This document shows positions 17,046-26,185 of a stretch of 64,000 nt of DNA, piece after piece. Each line of letters begins with the position of its first letter. The stretch's first letter is position 1. The DNA lies in contig NZ_CP133189.1 in the NCBI RefSeq assembly GCF_030913655.1, forward strand, positions 1,426,001 through 1,490,000, given 5' to 3'. This DNA is from Clostridium sp. MB40-C1 (lineage in GTDB: Bacteria > Bacillota > Clostridia > Clostridiales > Clostridiaceae). A program made the translations under genes and the position numbers. A model generated the notes under the pieces. That model did no database searches. It was given only the letters and a program-made list of their open reading frames with translations, and was not told the DNA's origin.

Positions 17046-18269
17046 ATGAAAAAAGTTGTAGTTGTAGGTGGAGGTCCCGCTGGAATGATGGCAGCAATTA
17101 AAGCCTCTGAAAAAAACATAGTAACTTTAATTGAGAAAAACGATAAACTCGGCAAAAAATTATTTATAACTGGTAAGGGTAGATGCAATGTAACTAATAG
17201 TAAAGACATAAGCGAATTTTTTGACTATATACCGGTTAATTCAAACTTTTTATACAGTAGCTTATATACTTTTACTAATGAAAATACAATAGACTTTTTC
17301 AATAACTTAGGAGTAGAATTAAAAACTGAAAGGGGAGATAGGGTATTTCCAAAATCAGACAAATCCTCAGATATAATAAAAGCTTTTGAAAAAGCACTTA
17401 TAAAAAATAATGTTAAAGTAATGCTAAATTCCTGTGTGAAAAAAGTTATATCAAAAAATAATACAATAGAGAAAATAATTTTAGATAATAATGAAGAAGT
17501 TTATGGAGATAGTTTCATCTTTGCTACAGGTGGTTTATCCTATCCTCAAACAGGTTCCACTGGTGAAGGATTAAATTATTCTAAAAAACTAGGTCACAAC
17601 ATAGTAACTCCTAAAGCAGCTCTAGTTCCAATTGAAGTTAAAGAGAATTGGATAAAAGATCTTCAAGGACTTTCTTTAAAAAATGTATCTTTGTCTATAA
17701 AAGATAAAAAAAATAAAATTCTATACAATGAATTTGGTGAAATGCTTTTTACTCACTTTGGTATATCAGGACCTATTGTATTAAGTAGCAGTAGGATAGT
17801 AAATGAAAGTAATGGTCTTAAAGCCGTTATAAATTTAAAACCTGCTTTAACTGAAGATGAACTTGATAAAAGAATTCAAAAGGATTTTACTAAATATTGT
17901 AATAAAGATTTCAAAAATTCACTAAATGATTTATTACCTAATAAACTTATTGATATAATCATAAAATTAAGCAATATCGATGAATCTAAAAAAGTTAATT
18001 CTATAACAAAATCAGAGAGAAAAACACTTGTTAATTTGATTCAAAACTTTGAACTGAACATTAAAGGGTTAAGACCTATTGAAGAAGCAATTGTAACTAG
18101 TGGTGGTATTAATGTTAGGGAAATTGATCCTTCTTCAATGAAATCAAAACTAATTGATAATTTATATTTTGCTGGAGAAATGATTGATGTTGATGCTTAC
18201 ACTGGTGGTTATAATATTCAAATAGCTCTATCAACAGGTTATCTTGCAGGTATGTCTGTTAATGAATAA
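17046..18269 (+). CDS. BaiN/YhiN-like FAD-dependent oxidoreductase
   Basis: Rossmann FAD site GGGPAGMMAAIKA at residues 8-20, then the family block GKKLFITGKGRCNVTN and a C-terminal VTSGGINV...TGGYNIQIA that closes around the flavin. Members of this HI0933-like family (about 400 residues) are widespread; one member reduces bile-acid intermediates, but the native substrate of most is unknown. It opens the run leading to cmk and ispH-S1, a common clostridial neighbourhood. Start ATG has GAGGTGG upstream. Confidence 0.9.
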   Translation: MKKVVVVGGGPAGMMAAIKASEKNIVTLIEKNDKLGKKLFITGKGRCNVTNSKDISEFFDYIPVNSNFLYSSLYTFTNENTIDFFNNLGVELKTERGDRVFPKSDKSSDIIKAFEKALIKNNVKVMLNSCVKKVISKNNTIEKIILDNNEEVYGDSFIFATGGLSYPQTGSTGEGLNYSKKLGHNIVTPKAALVPIEVKENWIKDLQGLSLKNVSLSIKDKKNKILYNEFGEMLFTHFGISGPIVLSSSRIVNESNGLKAVINLKPALTEDELDKRIQKDFTKYCNKDFKNSLNDLLPNKLIDIIIKLSNIDESKKVNSITKSERKTLVNLIQNFELNIKGLRPIEEAIVTSGGINVREIDPSSMKSKLIDNLYFAGEMIDVDAYTGGYNIQIALSTGYLAGMSVNE

Positions 18270-18355
18270 TAAATATTGCTAAATTATAAAGGATTTTCAT
18301 AATTGACATAGAATATATTATATTGGTACTGTTAAAAATAGAAAGGCGGATTTAT

Positions 18356-19015
18356 ATGAGAATAATAGTGGCAATTGACGGTCCAGCCGGTGCAGGAAAA
18401 AGTACTATAGCTAAAAGGGTCGGAGAAAAATTTAATCTTATGTATATAAATACAGGATCTATGTATAGGGCTGTTACCTTAAAAGCTTTAGAAAAAGATA
18501 TTCATTACACCAACATGGATAAATTATGTAGATTAGTTGATACTATGGATATGTATTTTCAAAATGATGAATTAATATTAAATGGTGAGAATGTCAATGA
18601 TAAACTTACATTGCCTTATATTAGTAATAATGTTTCTAATTATGCTTCTATAAAAGAAGTAAGACATAGACTTGTTGCAATTCAAAGGAAAATGGCTGAA
18701 AAATATGATGTAATAATGGATGGTAGAGATATTGGTACTGTAGTACTTAAAGATGCTCCTTTTAAATTCTTTTTAACTGCTTCTCCAGAGGAAAGAGCTA
18801 GAAGAAGATATGAAGAATTAAAATTAAAAAAACTTGATGTAAACTATGAAAATATTTTAGATGAAATAAAAAAGAGAGATTATATAGATTGTAATAGGGA
18901 AGCTGATCCCTTAACTAAGTCAAAAGATGCTATAGAAATAGATTCTACAAATATGAATATCGAAGAAGTTGTAGAAAAAATTTGTTCTTATATAAGAAGC
19001 AAGATTAATAATTAA
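18356..19015 (+). CDS. cmk: cytidylate kinase
   Basis: Phosphorylates CMP and dCMP to diphosphates. P-loop GPAGAGKST at residues 9-17, NTGSMYRAVTLKAL for CMP binding, DGRDIGTVVLKDA and the lid TASPEERARRRYEEL. 219 residues, normal. Start ATG at 18356 follows GAAAGGCGG at good spacing; the longer ORF adds 11 residues without support. ispH-S1 begins 21 bases downstream, the usual clostridial pair. Confidence 0.96.
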   Translation: MRIIVAIDGPAGAGKSTIAKRVGEKFNLMYINTGSMYRAVTLKALEKDIHYTNMDKLCRLVDTMDMYFQNDELILNGENVNDKLTLPYISNNVSNYASIKEVRHRLVAIQRKMAEKYDVIMDGRDIGTVVLKDAPFKFFLTASPEERARRRYEELKLKKLDVNYENILDEIKKRDYIDCNREADPLTKSKDAIEIDSTNMNIEEVVEKICSYIRSKINN

Positions 19016-19036
19016 TATTATAGAGGTTGTAAACTT

Positions 19037-20941
19037 ATGAGAAATATAATTTTAGCTAGTAAAGCTGGCTTTTGCTTTGGAGTAAAAAGAGCCGTAGACA
19101 AAGCTTTAAGTGCCAGGAAGGAAAATCATAATACAATATATACTTTAGGCCCACTAATTCATAATAAAGATGTAGTAAACTATTTAGAATCTAAGAATAT
19201 AAATTCTATAGATTTTGAAAATATCGATAAATTAAATGAAAAAGATGTTATCGTTATACGTTCCCATGGAACTACTCCTCATGTAATAGATAAACTAAAA
19301 GAAAAAAAGCTAACAATTATAGATTCTACTTGTCCTCACGTTTCTAAAATTCATCACGAAGTAGAGAAATACCACAAACTTGGTTATGATATAGTTATAG
19401 TTGGAGACTCTAGCCATCCAGAAGTAATTGGAATAAATGGTTGGTGTGATAATTCAGCTTTAATTACTAAAGATGGTTCAAATATAGAAAATATATTAAA
19501 AAAAGTTTGTATTGTTTCTCAAACTACTGAAAAACAAGAAAACTGGGAAAAAGTAATTAATGTTATTGTATCTAAATGCAGAGAATTTGTTGCTATAAAC
19601 ACTATTTGTAGCGCAACTCATATACGTCAAAAATCAGCATGGAATCTCTCAAAAAAAGTTGATACTATGATTGTAATAGGCGGATACCATAGTTCAAATA
19701 CTACTAAATTATATGAACTATGTAAGCAAAATTGTAAAAATACTATACATGTAGAAAACTCAGGAGAAATTCCTGATGAAATAATTAAAACTAGTAAAAA
19801 TATAGGTGTTACAGCCGGCGCTTCAACACCTGATTGGATAATAAAGGAGGCAATTACAAAGATGAATGAAAACAGAGAATTAGAATTTAATGAACAACTT
19901 GCTTTCATGGAACAAAATGATGTACAAATAGCTGTAGGTGACAAAATAAAAGGGCAAATAATTTCTTTAAATGAAAGAGAAGCTTTTGTAAATATTGGCT
20001 ATAAAAAAGATGGTTTCTTACCTCTTAAAGAAGTTACAAATGATGAAAATGTAAAATTAACTGACTTATTTAATATTGGAGACCAAATTGAAGCTAAAGT
20101 AATCAGTCTGAAAAATGATGATGGTTATGTAGTATTATCTAAAATAGAAATTGAAAGAGAAAAAGCTTATTCTGATATTAAGGAAGCTTTCAATAATAAA
20201 ACTAATTTAAAAGTTCAAATTAAAGAAACTGTTAAAGGTGGATTAATTGCAAAATATAATGGAGCAAGAGTATTTATTCCAGCTTCTCATTTAGAATTAC
20301 ATCATGTAGATAATTTAGCTTCATACATAGGTAAGACCTTAGATGTAAACATAATAGAATATAAACCTCAAAGAAAAGGTACAAGGATTGTAGCTTCTAG
20401 AAGAGATTTATTGATCAAAGAAAAAGAAGCAAAAGAAGTTAACGTATGGGAATCTCTTGAAAAAGGTAAAATAGTAGAAGGTGAAGTGAAAAGATTAACT
20501 AAATTTGGTGCTTTTGTAGACATAAATGGAATCGATGGACTACTTCATGTTTCCCAAATTTCTTGGGGAAGAATTGAAAAACCTGAAGATGTTCTCAAAG
20601 TTAGAGATAAAGTTAAAGTATGCATTTTAGATTTAGATAAAGATAATAGAAAGTTATCTTTAAGTATAAAAAGTTTAATACCAAATCCATGGCTTAATGT
20701 CGAAGAAAAATATCCTATTGGTAATGTAGTTCTTGGCAAAGTAGTTAGATTCGCAGATTTTGGGGCTTTTATTGAAATAGAACCTGGCGTGGATGGATTA
20801 GTTCATATTTCTGAAATAAGTCATAAAAGAATTAATAAACCAAACGAAGTATTAAATATAGGTGATGAAGTAAAAGCTAAAATCTTAAATGTAAGTAATG
20901 CAGAGAAAAGAATCAGCTTAAGTATTAAAGAAGTTGAATAG
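19037..20941 (+). CDS. ispH: IspH (LytB) fused to four S1 RNA-binding domains
   Basis: Residues 1-280 are 4-hydroxy-3-methylbut-2-enyl diphosphate reductase, the last step of the MEP isoprenoid route, with the 4Fe-4S cysteines in GFCFGVKRAV (Cys13), DSTCPHV and NTICSATH. Residues about 295-634 carry four S1 repeats, like ribosomal protein S1: GDKIKGQIISLNEREAFVNI, a divergent one at KVQIKETVKGGLI, KIVEGEVKRLTKFGAFVDI and NVVLGKVVRFADFGAFIEI. The fusion is known in Clostridia. The S1 part probably binds mRNA or ribosome. It is cotranscribed with cmk; a terminator follows. Confidence 0.95.
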   Translation: MRNIILASKAGFCFGVKRAVDKALSARKENHNTIYTLGPLIHNKDVVNYLESKNINSIDFENIDKLNEKDVIVIRSHGTTPHVIDKLKEKKLTIIDSTCPHVSKIHHEVEKYHKLGYDIVIVGDSSHPEVIGINGWCDNSALITKDGSNIENILKKVCIVSQTTEKQENWEKVINVIVSKCREFVAINTICSATHIRQKSAWNLSKKVDTMIVIGGYHSSNTTKLYELCKQNCKNTIHVENSGEIPDEIIKTSKNIGVTAGASTPDWIIKEAITKMNENRELEFNEQLAFMEQNDVQIAVGDKIKGQIISLNEREAFVNIGYKKDGFLPLKEVTNDENVKLTDLFNIGDQIEAKVISLKNDDGYVVLSKIEIEREKAYSDIKEAFNNKTNLKVQIKETVKGGLIAKYNGARVFIPASHLELHHVDNLASYIGKTLDVNIIEYKPQRKGTRIVASRRDLLIKEKEAKEVNVWESLEKGKIVEGEVKRLTKFGAFVDINGIDGLLHVSQISWGRIEKPEDVLKVRDKVKVCILDLDKDNRKLSLSIKSLIPNPWLNVEEKYPIGNVVLGKVVRFADFGAFIEIEPGVDGLVHISEISHKRINKPNEVLNIGDEVKAKILNVSNAEKRISLSIKEVE

Positions 20942-20967
20942 CTTAAATATATATTAGTTAGAACATA

Positions 20968-21013
20968 TGGGGTAAGCATACAGTTTATTGTATTCTTACC
21001 CCATTATTTTAAA
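20968..21013 (+). terminator. intrinsic terminator after ispH-S1
   Basis: TGGGGTAAG (20968-20976) pairs with CTTACCCCA (20995-21003), extended by ATACA/TTGTAT, and is followed by TTATTTTAAAA. Confidence 0.82.
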
Positions 21014-21101
21014 AGTTCTCTCTATAATATGTTGGAATTTAGTAATATTTCAACATCCCTACAATATATAATTTAATAGTAGGTATATGGAGGGAAAGAC
21101 T

Positions 21102-22163
21102 ATGGGTAAAAACAGTAAACATATGAAGTATAATGAAATTATATCGGATAAAGAAGATTTAATAATAAAAAAGGTTTTAGATAGATATAATATTGAGGTT
21201 ATAGACTATAAAAAAGTAAGAAGTGCTTATAAAGTAAGAACTCCTAAAGGACATATATGTTTAAAAAAATTTAGTCATGGAAGAAATAAAGCTGCTAACG
21301 GAAGTTTTTTAGTAGAAGCATTATCCCAAAATAACTTCCATAATACTGCTACATTTATGAAAACACAAAATGATAATTTATTTGTTAGATATAAAAATTA
21401 TTTTTTCTATACTACAGAGTGGATAGATGGAGAGGAATGTGATTTTTCAAATTTAGAAGAAGCTAAAAAATGTGCTTCTTTATTAGCTAAATTTCACTTG
21501 ACTACTTCTAAAATTGACACTAAAGACCTTAAAATTAAAAATAATCTTAAAAATTGGACTCAAATTTACAAAAAGAAACTCTATGACCTCCCGAGTTTTA
21601 AAAAAATAATTTCAAATAAAAAAATCAAGAATGAATTTGATAAAAAATATTCAGAACATATAGATGAATTTTATAAAAGAGGCTTATTAACTCTAAGTAT
21701 ATTAAATAACTCAGAATACTACAGGTTATCTAAAGAAGCTGAAAAAAAACATACAATTTGCCACAATAGCTTTTACTATCAAAATATAATAAAAAAAGAT
21801 AATAAATATTATATTATTGACCTTGATAGTATAACAATAGATTTACAAGTAAATGATTTAGGTAAATTTATACGAAGACTTATGAGCAAACATGATTATA
21901 AATGGGATTTTCAAAAAGCCAAGCAAATCATTGAAGGTTATAACTCAATTAATAAATTGAGTAAAAGTGAGTTAGAAGTAATGTTAGCCATTATAGTTTT
22001 CCCACATAAATTTTGGAAATTAGGTAGAAAGCGATATGTAAAGTGTAAGCATTGGAGTGAAGAAAGATATTACCGCAAATTAAATAAAATATTATCTAAT
22101 ATGACACTAGAAGAAAAGTTTTTAGAAGACTATATAAAATTCTTAGATAGTTATACTTATTAA
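21102..22163 (+). CDS. CotS-family spore coat protein
   Basis: Protein of the CotS/CotI/YutH group with an aminoglycoside-phosphotransferase (kinase-like) fold. Markers are KVRTPKGHICLKKF near residue 45 (lysine region), TTEWIDGEECDF hinge, CHNSFYYQNIIKK and the IIDLDSITID block (catalytic-loop and metal-loop positions). Function in spores is probably coat assembly or modification. The start at 21102 has TGGAGGG upstream; the ATG at 21087 lies on that ribosome site. Together with the GNAT gene it precedes miaB. Confidence 0.87.
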   Translation: MGKNSKHMKYNEIISDKEDLIIKKVLDRYNIEVIDYKKVRSAYKVRTPKGHICLKKFSHGRNKAANGSFLVEALSQNNFHNTATFMKTQNDNLFVRYKNYFFYTTEWIDGEECDFSNLEEAKKCASLLAKFHLTTSKIDTKDLKIKNNLKNWTQIYKKKLYDLPSFKKIISNKKIKNEFDKKYSEHIDEFYKRGLLTLSILNNSEYYRLSKEAEKKHTICHNSFYYQNIIKKDNKYYIIDLDSITIDLQVNDLGKFIRRLMSKHDYKWDFQKAKQIIEGYNSINKLSKSELEVMLAIIVFPHKFWKLGRKRYVKCKHWSEERYYRKLNKILSNMTLEEKFLEDYIKFLDSYTY

Positions 22164-22189
22164 TATTCTAAATTAAAGAAGGTAGAGTT

Positions 22190-23071
22190 ATGTATGAAAT
22201 AATTCCACTAACTAAAAATAATTTATATGAATTTAAAAAATTAAATGATTTAAAAAATAAATTTAATGAAATAAATAAAGATTTTTTTGAAATATGTGAT
22301 AACAAAAACCCTTTTCAAAAATTTTTAGAAAAAAGGAAAATTAAATTATTAAAAAAAGATTCCTGTTATATAGGTTATATTTGGAGTGAAAATGTAAAAA
22401 AATCTATTTATAGAATACAATCTATGTTTGTCATTAATAGAAATAGCAATACTCTTTTAGAGGAGTATAAACTACTCTTAGATTCAATAAATGGATACTC
22501 TAAGCTCTATTATGATTGTGTAAAAAATAGTTTTAATCATAAAGTACTAAATACTCTTAGTTTTATAAGGTCAAAAGGCTTTCTTGAAATGTCTTTAGAT
22601 TTAAGCGATATTAATATTAATCCCTTTGATAAACCCGATTATGTTTCTTTTAAAAAGGTACTTATAGGACATGATGAGGAATTGCGCTGCTTCATTCAAA
22701 ATGCCATATTCCAAAGTAAAGATAGAATTCCTTTAGAGCCAAGAGACATATATTATGATGAAATACAAGACTACTATTTTGGCAAGGGTGCAATACTTAT
22801 AAAATATGGTGATAATTATATTGGATATGGCCAAATAATACTACGAAACGGAACTCCATATATAGTTAATTTTGGAATAATACAAGAATTTAGGGAAAAA
22901 GGTTACGGTAAAATATTATTATCATACTTATTGAATATATTAAAAGAAAATAATTATAATAAAGTAAATATTCATGTGGATTTTAATAATTATTCTGCAA
23001 TTAAATTGTATAAATACTTTGGATTTGAAATAAAAAAAGAAACTTATACTTGGGTATTAAATAGACTATAG
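22190..23071 (+). CDS. GNAT family N-acetyltransferase (two-domain)
   Basis: The C-terminal third contains a recognisable acetyl-CoA fold, with YIVNFGIIQEFREKGYGKILL near residue 225 and NYSAIKLYKYFGFEIKKE near the end. The N-terminal 150 residues look like a degenerate second GNAT unit or a substrate domain. Substrate is unknown. It is 26 bases after the CotS-like gene and likely in the same transcript. Its stop codon lies inside the following terminator. Confidence 0.8.
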   Translation: MYEIIPLTKNNLYEFKKLNDLKNKFNEINKDFFEICDNKNPFQKFLEKRKIKLLKKDSCYIGYIWSENVKKSIYRIQSMFVINRNSNTLLEEYKLLLDSINGYSKLYYDCVKNSFNHKVLNTLSFIRSKGFLEMSLDLSDININPFDKPDYVSFKKVLIGHDEELRCFIQNAIFQSKDRIPLEPRDIYYDEIQDYYFGKGAILIKYGDNYIGYGQIILRNGTPYIVNFGIIQEFREKGYGKILLSYLLNILKENNYNKVNIHVDFNNYSAIKLYKYFGFEIKKETYTWVLNRL

Positions 23072-23102
23072 GAGAATAATATTATTGCTCCTATAGTCTT
23101 TG
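23063..23102 (+). terminator. intrinsic terminator overlapping the GNAT stop
   Basis: AGACTATAGGAG (23063-23074) pairs with CTCCTATAGTCT (23088-23099) and is followed by TTG TT. It isolates the CotS-like/GNAT pair from miaB. Confidence 0.75.
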
Positions 23103-23189
23103 TTAAATAAGAAAACTACATAGCTACATACAAATTTCTTTTAATTATGCAATTTCTCTAAATAATTATCAAGCTGTTCTTTTAAATTT

Positions 23190-23345
23190 TTATTCTAAAA
23201 CATTCTCCCTAGGCACATAAGAAGATTTTAAGTTCATCATATTTTCAGTCTGTACCTTATAATAATAACTTCTATCATAAATACAATCATATCTACTATA
23301 TTGGATATCTCTCTCTTTTTTTTCTAACTCTTTTGCATCATACAT
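23190..23345 (-). CDS. hypothetical small protein (51 aa)
   Basis: Minus-strand ORF, MYDAKELEKKERDIQYSRYD..., ending NVLE. AAAGGAGGG lies 8-9 bases before the ATG, which supports translation. The protein is hydrophilic and rich in Tyr, Glu and Lys. It lies alone in the gap between the GNAT gene and miaB (23072-23599), convergent with the former. No family recognised. The rest of the gap is AT-rich with no other gene. Confidence 0.6.
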   Translation of the reverse strand: MYDAKELEKKERDIQYSRYDCIYDRSYYYKVQTENMMNLKSSYVPRENVLE

Positions 23346-23599
23346 AAATCTTAACCCTCCTTTTTAATATTTTATCCAAAATTTAATTATTTTAACCCTT
23401 TTCAGCTTCTCAGAACATTTGTTCATAAAGAACTTCTCTATATTCTAATTAAATGTTGATTTTAAAATATATCCTGCCCATTAAATCAATATAAATCTTA
23501 AAATAAGTAAAAAGTCCTTTTAAAAGTTCCCTAAATTATATATAATAATTAATAGTTGCTTAACAAATGGTAAAACTTTATTGAAGGAGATTTAAGATT

Positions 23600-23656
23600 A
23601 TGAAAAATTTAAAAGATAAATATTATATAGATACTTGGGGTTGTCCATATGTGTGA
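23600..23656 (+). pseudogene. miaB: miaB 5' fragment truncated by prophage insertion
   Basis: The ORF starts at ATG with GAAGGAGA upstream and reads MKNLKDKYYIDTWGC, which matches the N-terminus of clostridial MiaB, the radical-SAM enzyme that adds the 2-methylthio group of ms2i6A37 in tRNA. In intact genes the sequence continues CQMNEEDSEKLSG. Here it changes after the Cys codon to PYV and a stop at 23654-23656, immediately next to the phage integrase. The first cluster cysteine is therefore the last native residue. The rest of miaB should lie at the right prophage end beyond the window. Confidence 0.72.
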
Positions 23657-23690
23657 AATGGTAGGAAGAAAAGATACAGAAAAGTATGCT
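23636..23690. other. probable left attachment site (attL)
   Basis: Host miaB coding sequence ends at or near TGGGGTTGTC (23637-23646) and phage DNA follows up to the integrase stop at 23689. Large serine integrases recombine at a 2-bp core between 40-50-bp half-sites; the exact core cannot be fixed without attR. Confidence 0.6.
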
Positions 23691-25341
23691 AATCTTTGTA
23701 TATGAATTTACTTTCAAACCCATTATTGAATTTTATGTTTAAAATCTTTTTGTCTTTTATCATTATTTTATCAATTACTGTATTTATAAATTCTTTTAAT
23801 GTTTCTCTTCCGATACCCATTATTAGTTCTTTGTAATTTATAAATTCTGTATTTAACAATTCCTTTGAAAGTGCAAATTTTGAAATTTCTTTTATTAAAT
23901 TCAAATTTGGTATATCATTAGTGCTTGTTAATTTGCTTATCTCATCATTAATTTCATTGAGTTTTGCATTTATTTTATTCTTTTTAAGTATATAATCTTT
24001 TTCGCTCATAGCTTCATCATCAAATAAATACAAAGTTTCTAGCCTTTCTAAAGCCCTTTCATATTTAGATTTTTCTTTCTTAATAACTTCAAACTCTATT
24101 GCATTGTCTTCATTGTCTTCATTCTTTGTTTTAAAAGTATTTTCACAATAAGACAATTGCTGTAAAGATTCTATGTTTTCAATTCCAACAACATTAGCAA
24201 ATATTTTACCTTTAATTAAAGCTTTTTCTAACGCTTCGGAATCTAATTTCTTTATTTTTTTTTGTAACTTTAAAATATTAGATATAAAATTGAATACGAA
24301 TGTTCCTATATAGTTTTCATTCGTAGTTTTTTGAGAACATCCAAGATGGTTATAACGCCCCGAACAAACATATATAGAAGGTCTGAACCCATCTATGTTT
24401 GGTTTATCTTGTTTTGCATATAAATTTTTGTGACATTCACCACATTCTAATAATCCAGCAAACACATGTATTTTTCCATTAGCTCTAAAACCTGCAGCAT
24501 TATTCCTTTGCGCATTAATATCCATAATTTTATTACATTGATTCCAAAGTTCTTTAGAAATAATCTTTTCATGGTTATCTTCTATCAATACCCATTCTTC
24601 TTCTTTTTTTACCTTACCGCGTCCAGGTTCACGATAATTATATCGGTAAGTTCCTTTATAAAAAGGATTTCTAATTATATCACTTATTGTTTTAGTGGTC
24701 CAACTGCCTCCACGCTTTGTTTTTATACTATTCGCATTTAATAATCCTCTTACTACTGTAGTAGATTTAGACTTTAAATATGTATTATAAATCAACTCAA
24801 CTGTTATTTTCTCTTTCGCATCTGCTACAGGGAATTTTTTTTCTTTATCCCATTTGAAACCAAGGGGAATTGGGGCTCCATTCCAAAGACCTTTTGTTGC
24901 TCTATCTAACATTACCGCTGTAACTCTTTCTCCAGTTAGCTTTCTTTCAAGCTCAGCAAATACTAAGATTATTTTCAGCATCGCTTCTCCCATAGCAGAA
25001 GAAGTATCAAATTGTTCATTTTTACTTATAAAAATACAATTATGTTTTTTTAATTCTTCATACATATCGCAGAAATCTATTAAATTTCTAGAAATTCTAT
25101 CTATCTTCCATACTAATAAATGGGTAAATTCATTTTCCCTAATTCTGGACATCATTTTTTGAAATGCAGGTCTATCAGTGTTTTTGCCACTATATCCTGC
25201 GTCTTGAAATATTTCATATTCCTTTGTATTAAGTATATATTCAGAGTAATTAATTAGATCTTGCTTTTGCAATGGTAGAGAATCTTTGTCTATCTGATGA
25301 TGTGTAGAAACACGTATGTACATAGCAACTTTATTATTCAT
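23689..25341 (-). CDS. large serine recombinase (phage integrase)
   Basis: 550 residues. Resolvase catalytic domain at 1-150 with YIRVSTHHQ (nucleophile Ser12), DAGYSGKNTDRPAFQKMM and LVWKIDRISRN; recombinase domain at about 160-280; zinc ribbon CGECHKNL...CSGRYNHLGC at about 295-340; coiled coil at about 400-470 (ERLETLYLFDDEAMSEKDY). This is the complete layout of the phiC31/TP901-1 class that integrates phage DNA between attP and attB without cofactors and needs a directionality factor to excise. It sits at attL with its 3' end facing the broken miaB. AGGAGG precedes the ATG. Confidence 0.95.
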   Translation of the reverse strand: MNNKVAMYIRVSTHHQIDKDSLPLQKQDLINYSEYILNTKEYEIFQDAGYSGKNTDRPAFQKMMSRIRENEFTHLLVWKIDRISRNLIDFCDMYEELKKHNCIFISKNEQFDTSSAMGEAMLKIILVFAELERKLTGERVTAVMLDRATKGLWNGAPIPLGFKWDKEKKFPVADAKEKITVELIYNTYLKSKSTTVVRGLLNANSIKTKRGGSWTTKTISDIIRNPFYKGTYRYNYREPGRGKVKKEEEWVLIEDNHEKIISKELWNQCNKIMDINAQRNNAAGFRANGKIHVFAGLLECGECHKNLYAKQDKPNIDGFRPSIYVCSGRYNHLGCSQKTTNENYIGTFVFNFISNILKLQKKIKKLDSEALEKALIKGKIFANVVGIENIESLQQLSYCENTFKTKNEDNEDNAIEFEVIKKEKSKYERALERLETLYLFDDEAMSEKDYILKKNKINAKLNEINDEISKLTSTNDIPNLNLIKEISKFALSKELLNTEFINYKELIMGIGRETLKEFINTVIDKIMIKDKKILNIKFNNGFESKFIYKD

Positions 25342-25356
25342 AAAGTAAACCTCCTA

Positions 25357-25758
25357 CTATTCTTCCTTATTATCTTTCTTTTTTTCTAATAAATATTCAA
25401 TATCAGCTTTTAATGCAACTATTAGTAATTCTTCAAGAGTTCCTTCGGGATAATTACCATTAAATAGTTTTTCAACATCTTTCACTAAATCTAAATCTAT
25501 TATTTGTTCAACAGCTTTTCTAACACATTTTAAATCTTCTCTAACATTTACATATTCACTATTTTCAATTCCATATATCCAATATTCTTCAGGCATAGAA
25601 CTTTCACAAACTAACTTTTCTATAAAGTTTTTACTTGGAGTTCTCTTACCATTTTCAATCATATTATAATAGCTCTCACTTACTTCAAGCTTCTCTGCAA
25701 ACTCTCTTTTTAATAATTTTTTACTTTCTCTATATTTTTTTAATCTTTCATTAAACAT
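25357..25758 (-). CDS. CI-like XRE repressor
   Basis: N-terminal helix-turn-helix (residues 1-60: LKREFAEKLEVSESYYNMIENGKRTPS), followed by a helical C-terminal region of about 70 residues with no LexA/CI protease domain and no metallopeptidase motif. 133 residues. It is transcribed away from the cro-like gene and just upstream of the integrase (15-base gap), so repressor and integrase probably share a lysogenic transcript. Its own promoter overlaps a palindromic operator candidate at 25796-25815. Confidence 0.87.
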   Translation of the reverse strand: MFNERLKKYRESKKLLKREFAEKLEVSESYYNMIENGKRTPSKNFIEKLVCESSMPEEYWIYGIENSEYVNVREDLKCVRKAVEQIIDLDLVKDVEKLFNGNYPEGTLEELLIVALKADIEYLLEKKKDNKEE

Positions 25759-25785
25759 AATTGATCACCTGCCCTTTCTATATTT

Positions 25786-25815
25786 ATTATATCAAACTTT
25801 ACATTTTTGTAAAGT
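25786..25815 (-). promoter_or_regulatory. repressor promoter with overlapping palindromic operator
   Basis: On the minus strand TTTACA (25813-25808), 16-base spacer, TATAAT (25791-25786): a near-consensus sigma-A promoter. The perfect inverted repeat ACTTTACA-TTTT-TGTAAAGT (25796-25815) covers the -35 and spacer, suggesting autoregulation of the repressor. The remaining 160 bases up to the cro-like gene contain no second clear copy of the palindrome. Confidence 0.6.
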
Positions 25816-25982
25816 AAAATTATTAAACTTCTCTAAACTGAGAATATTATAAAGCGAATGGCAAAGTTAAAAAATAGAAGAAATATAGAGTTATTTTGAG
25901 TAAATGGCCAATTTTATGCAATTTTTATACTTAACAAATACGAGAAGTTATTGTACTATTGTGACAAGGAGGTGAACAGTAC

Positions 25983-26180
25983 ATGACACTTAAAGACTTA
26001 AGACTTGAAAGTGGACTAAAAGCTAGAAAAGTTGCCGAACATCTAGGGGTAAGTAGAACTCAATTATACAATTTAGAAAAAGGCAAATACAAACTTGATA
26101 AATTGAAACTTGAAAAGTTAAGTGAAGTTTATTGTAAAGATATAAACGAACTTCGCTTGATAGTAACTTCAAAGGAGTGA
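25983..26180 (+). CDS. Cro-like XRE regulator
   Basis: 65-residue helix-turn-helix protein (LRLESGLKARKVAEHLGVSRTQLYNLEKGKYKLDKLKLEKLS). It is divergent from the CI-like repressor and opens the early lytic operon, the standard place for Cro. AAGGAGGTGAACAGT precedes the ATG. Confidence 0.85.
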   Translation: MTLKDLRLESGLKARKVAEHLGVSRTQLYNLEKGKYKLDKLKLEKLSEVYCKDINELRLIVTSKE

Positions 26181-26185
26181 AAACA

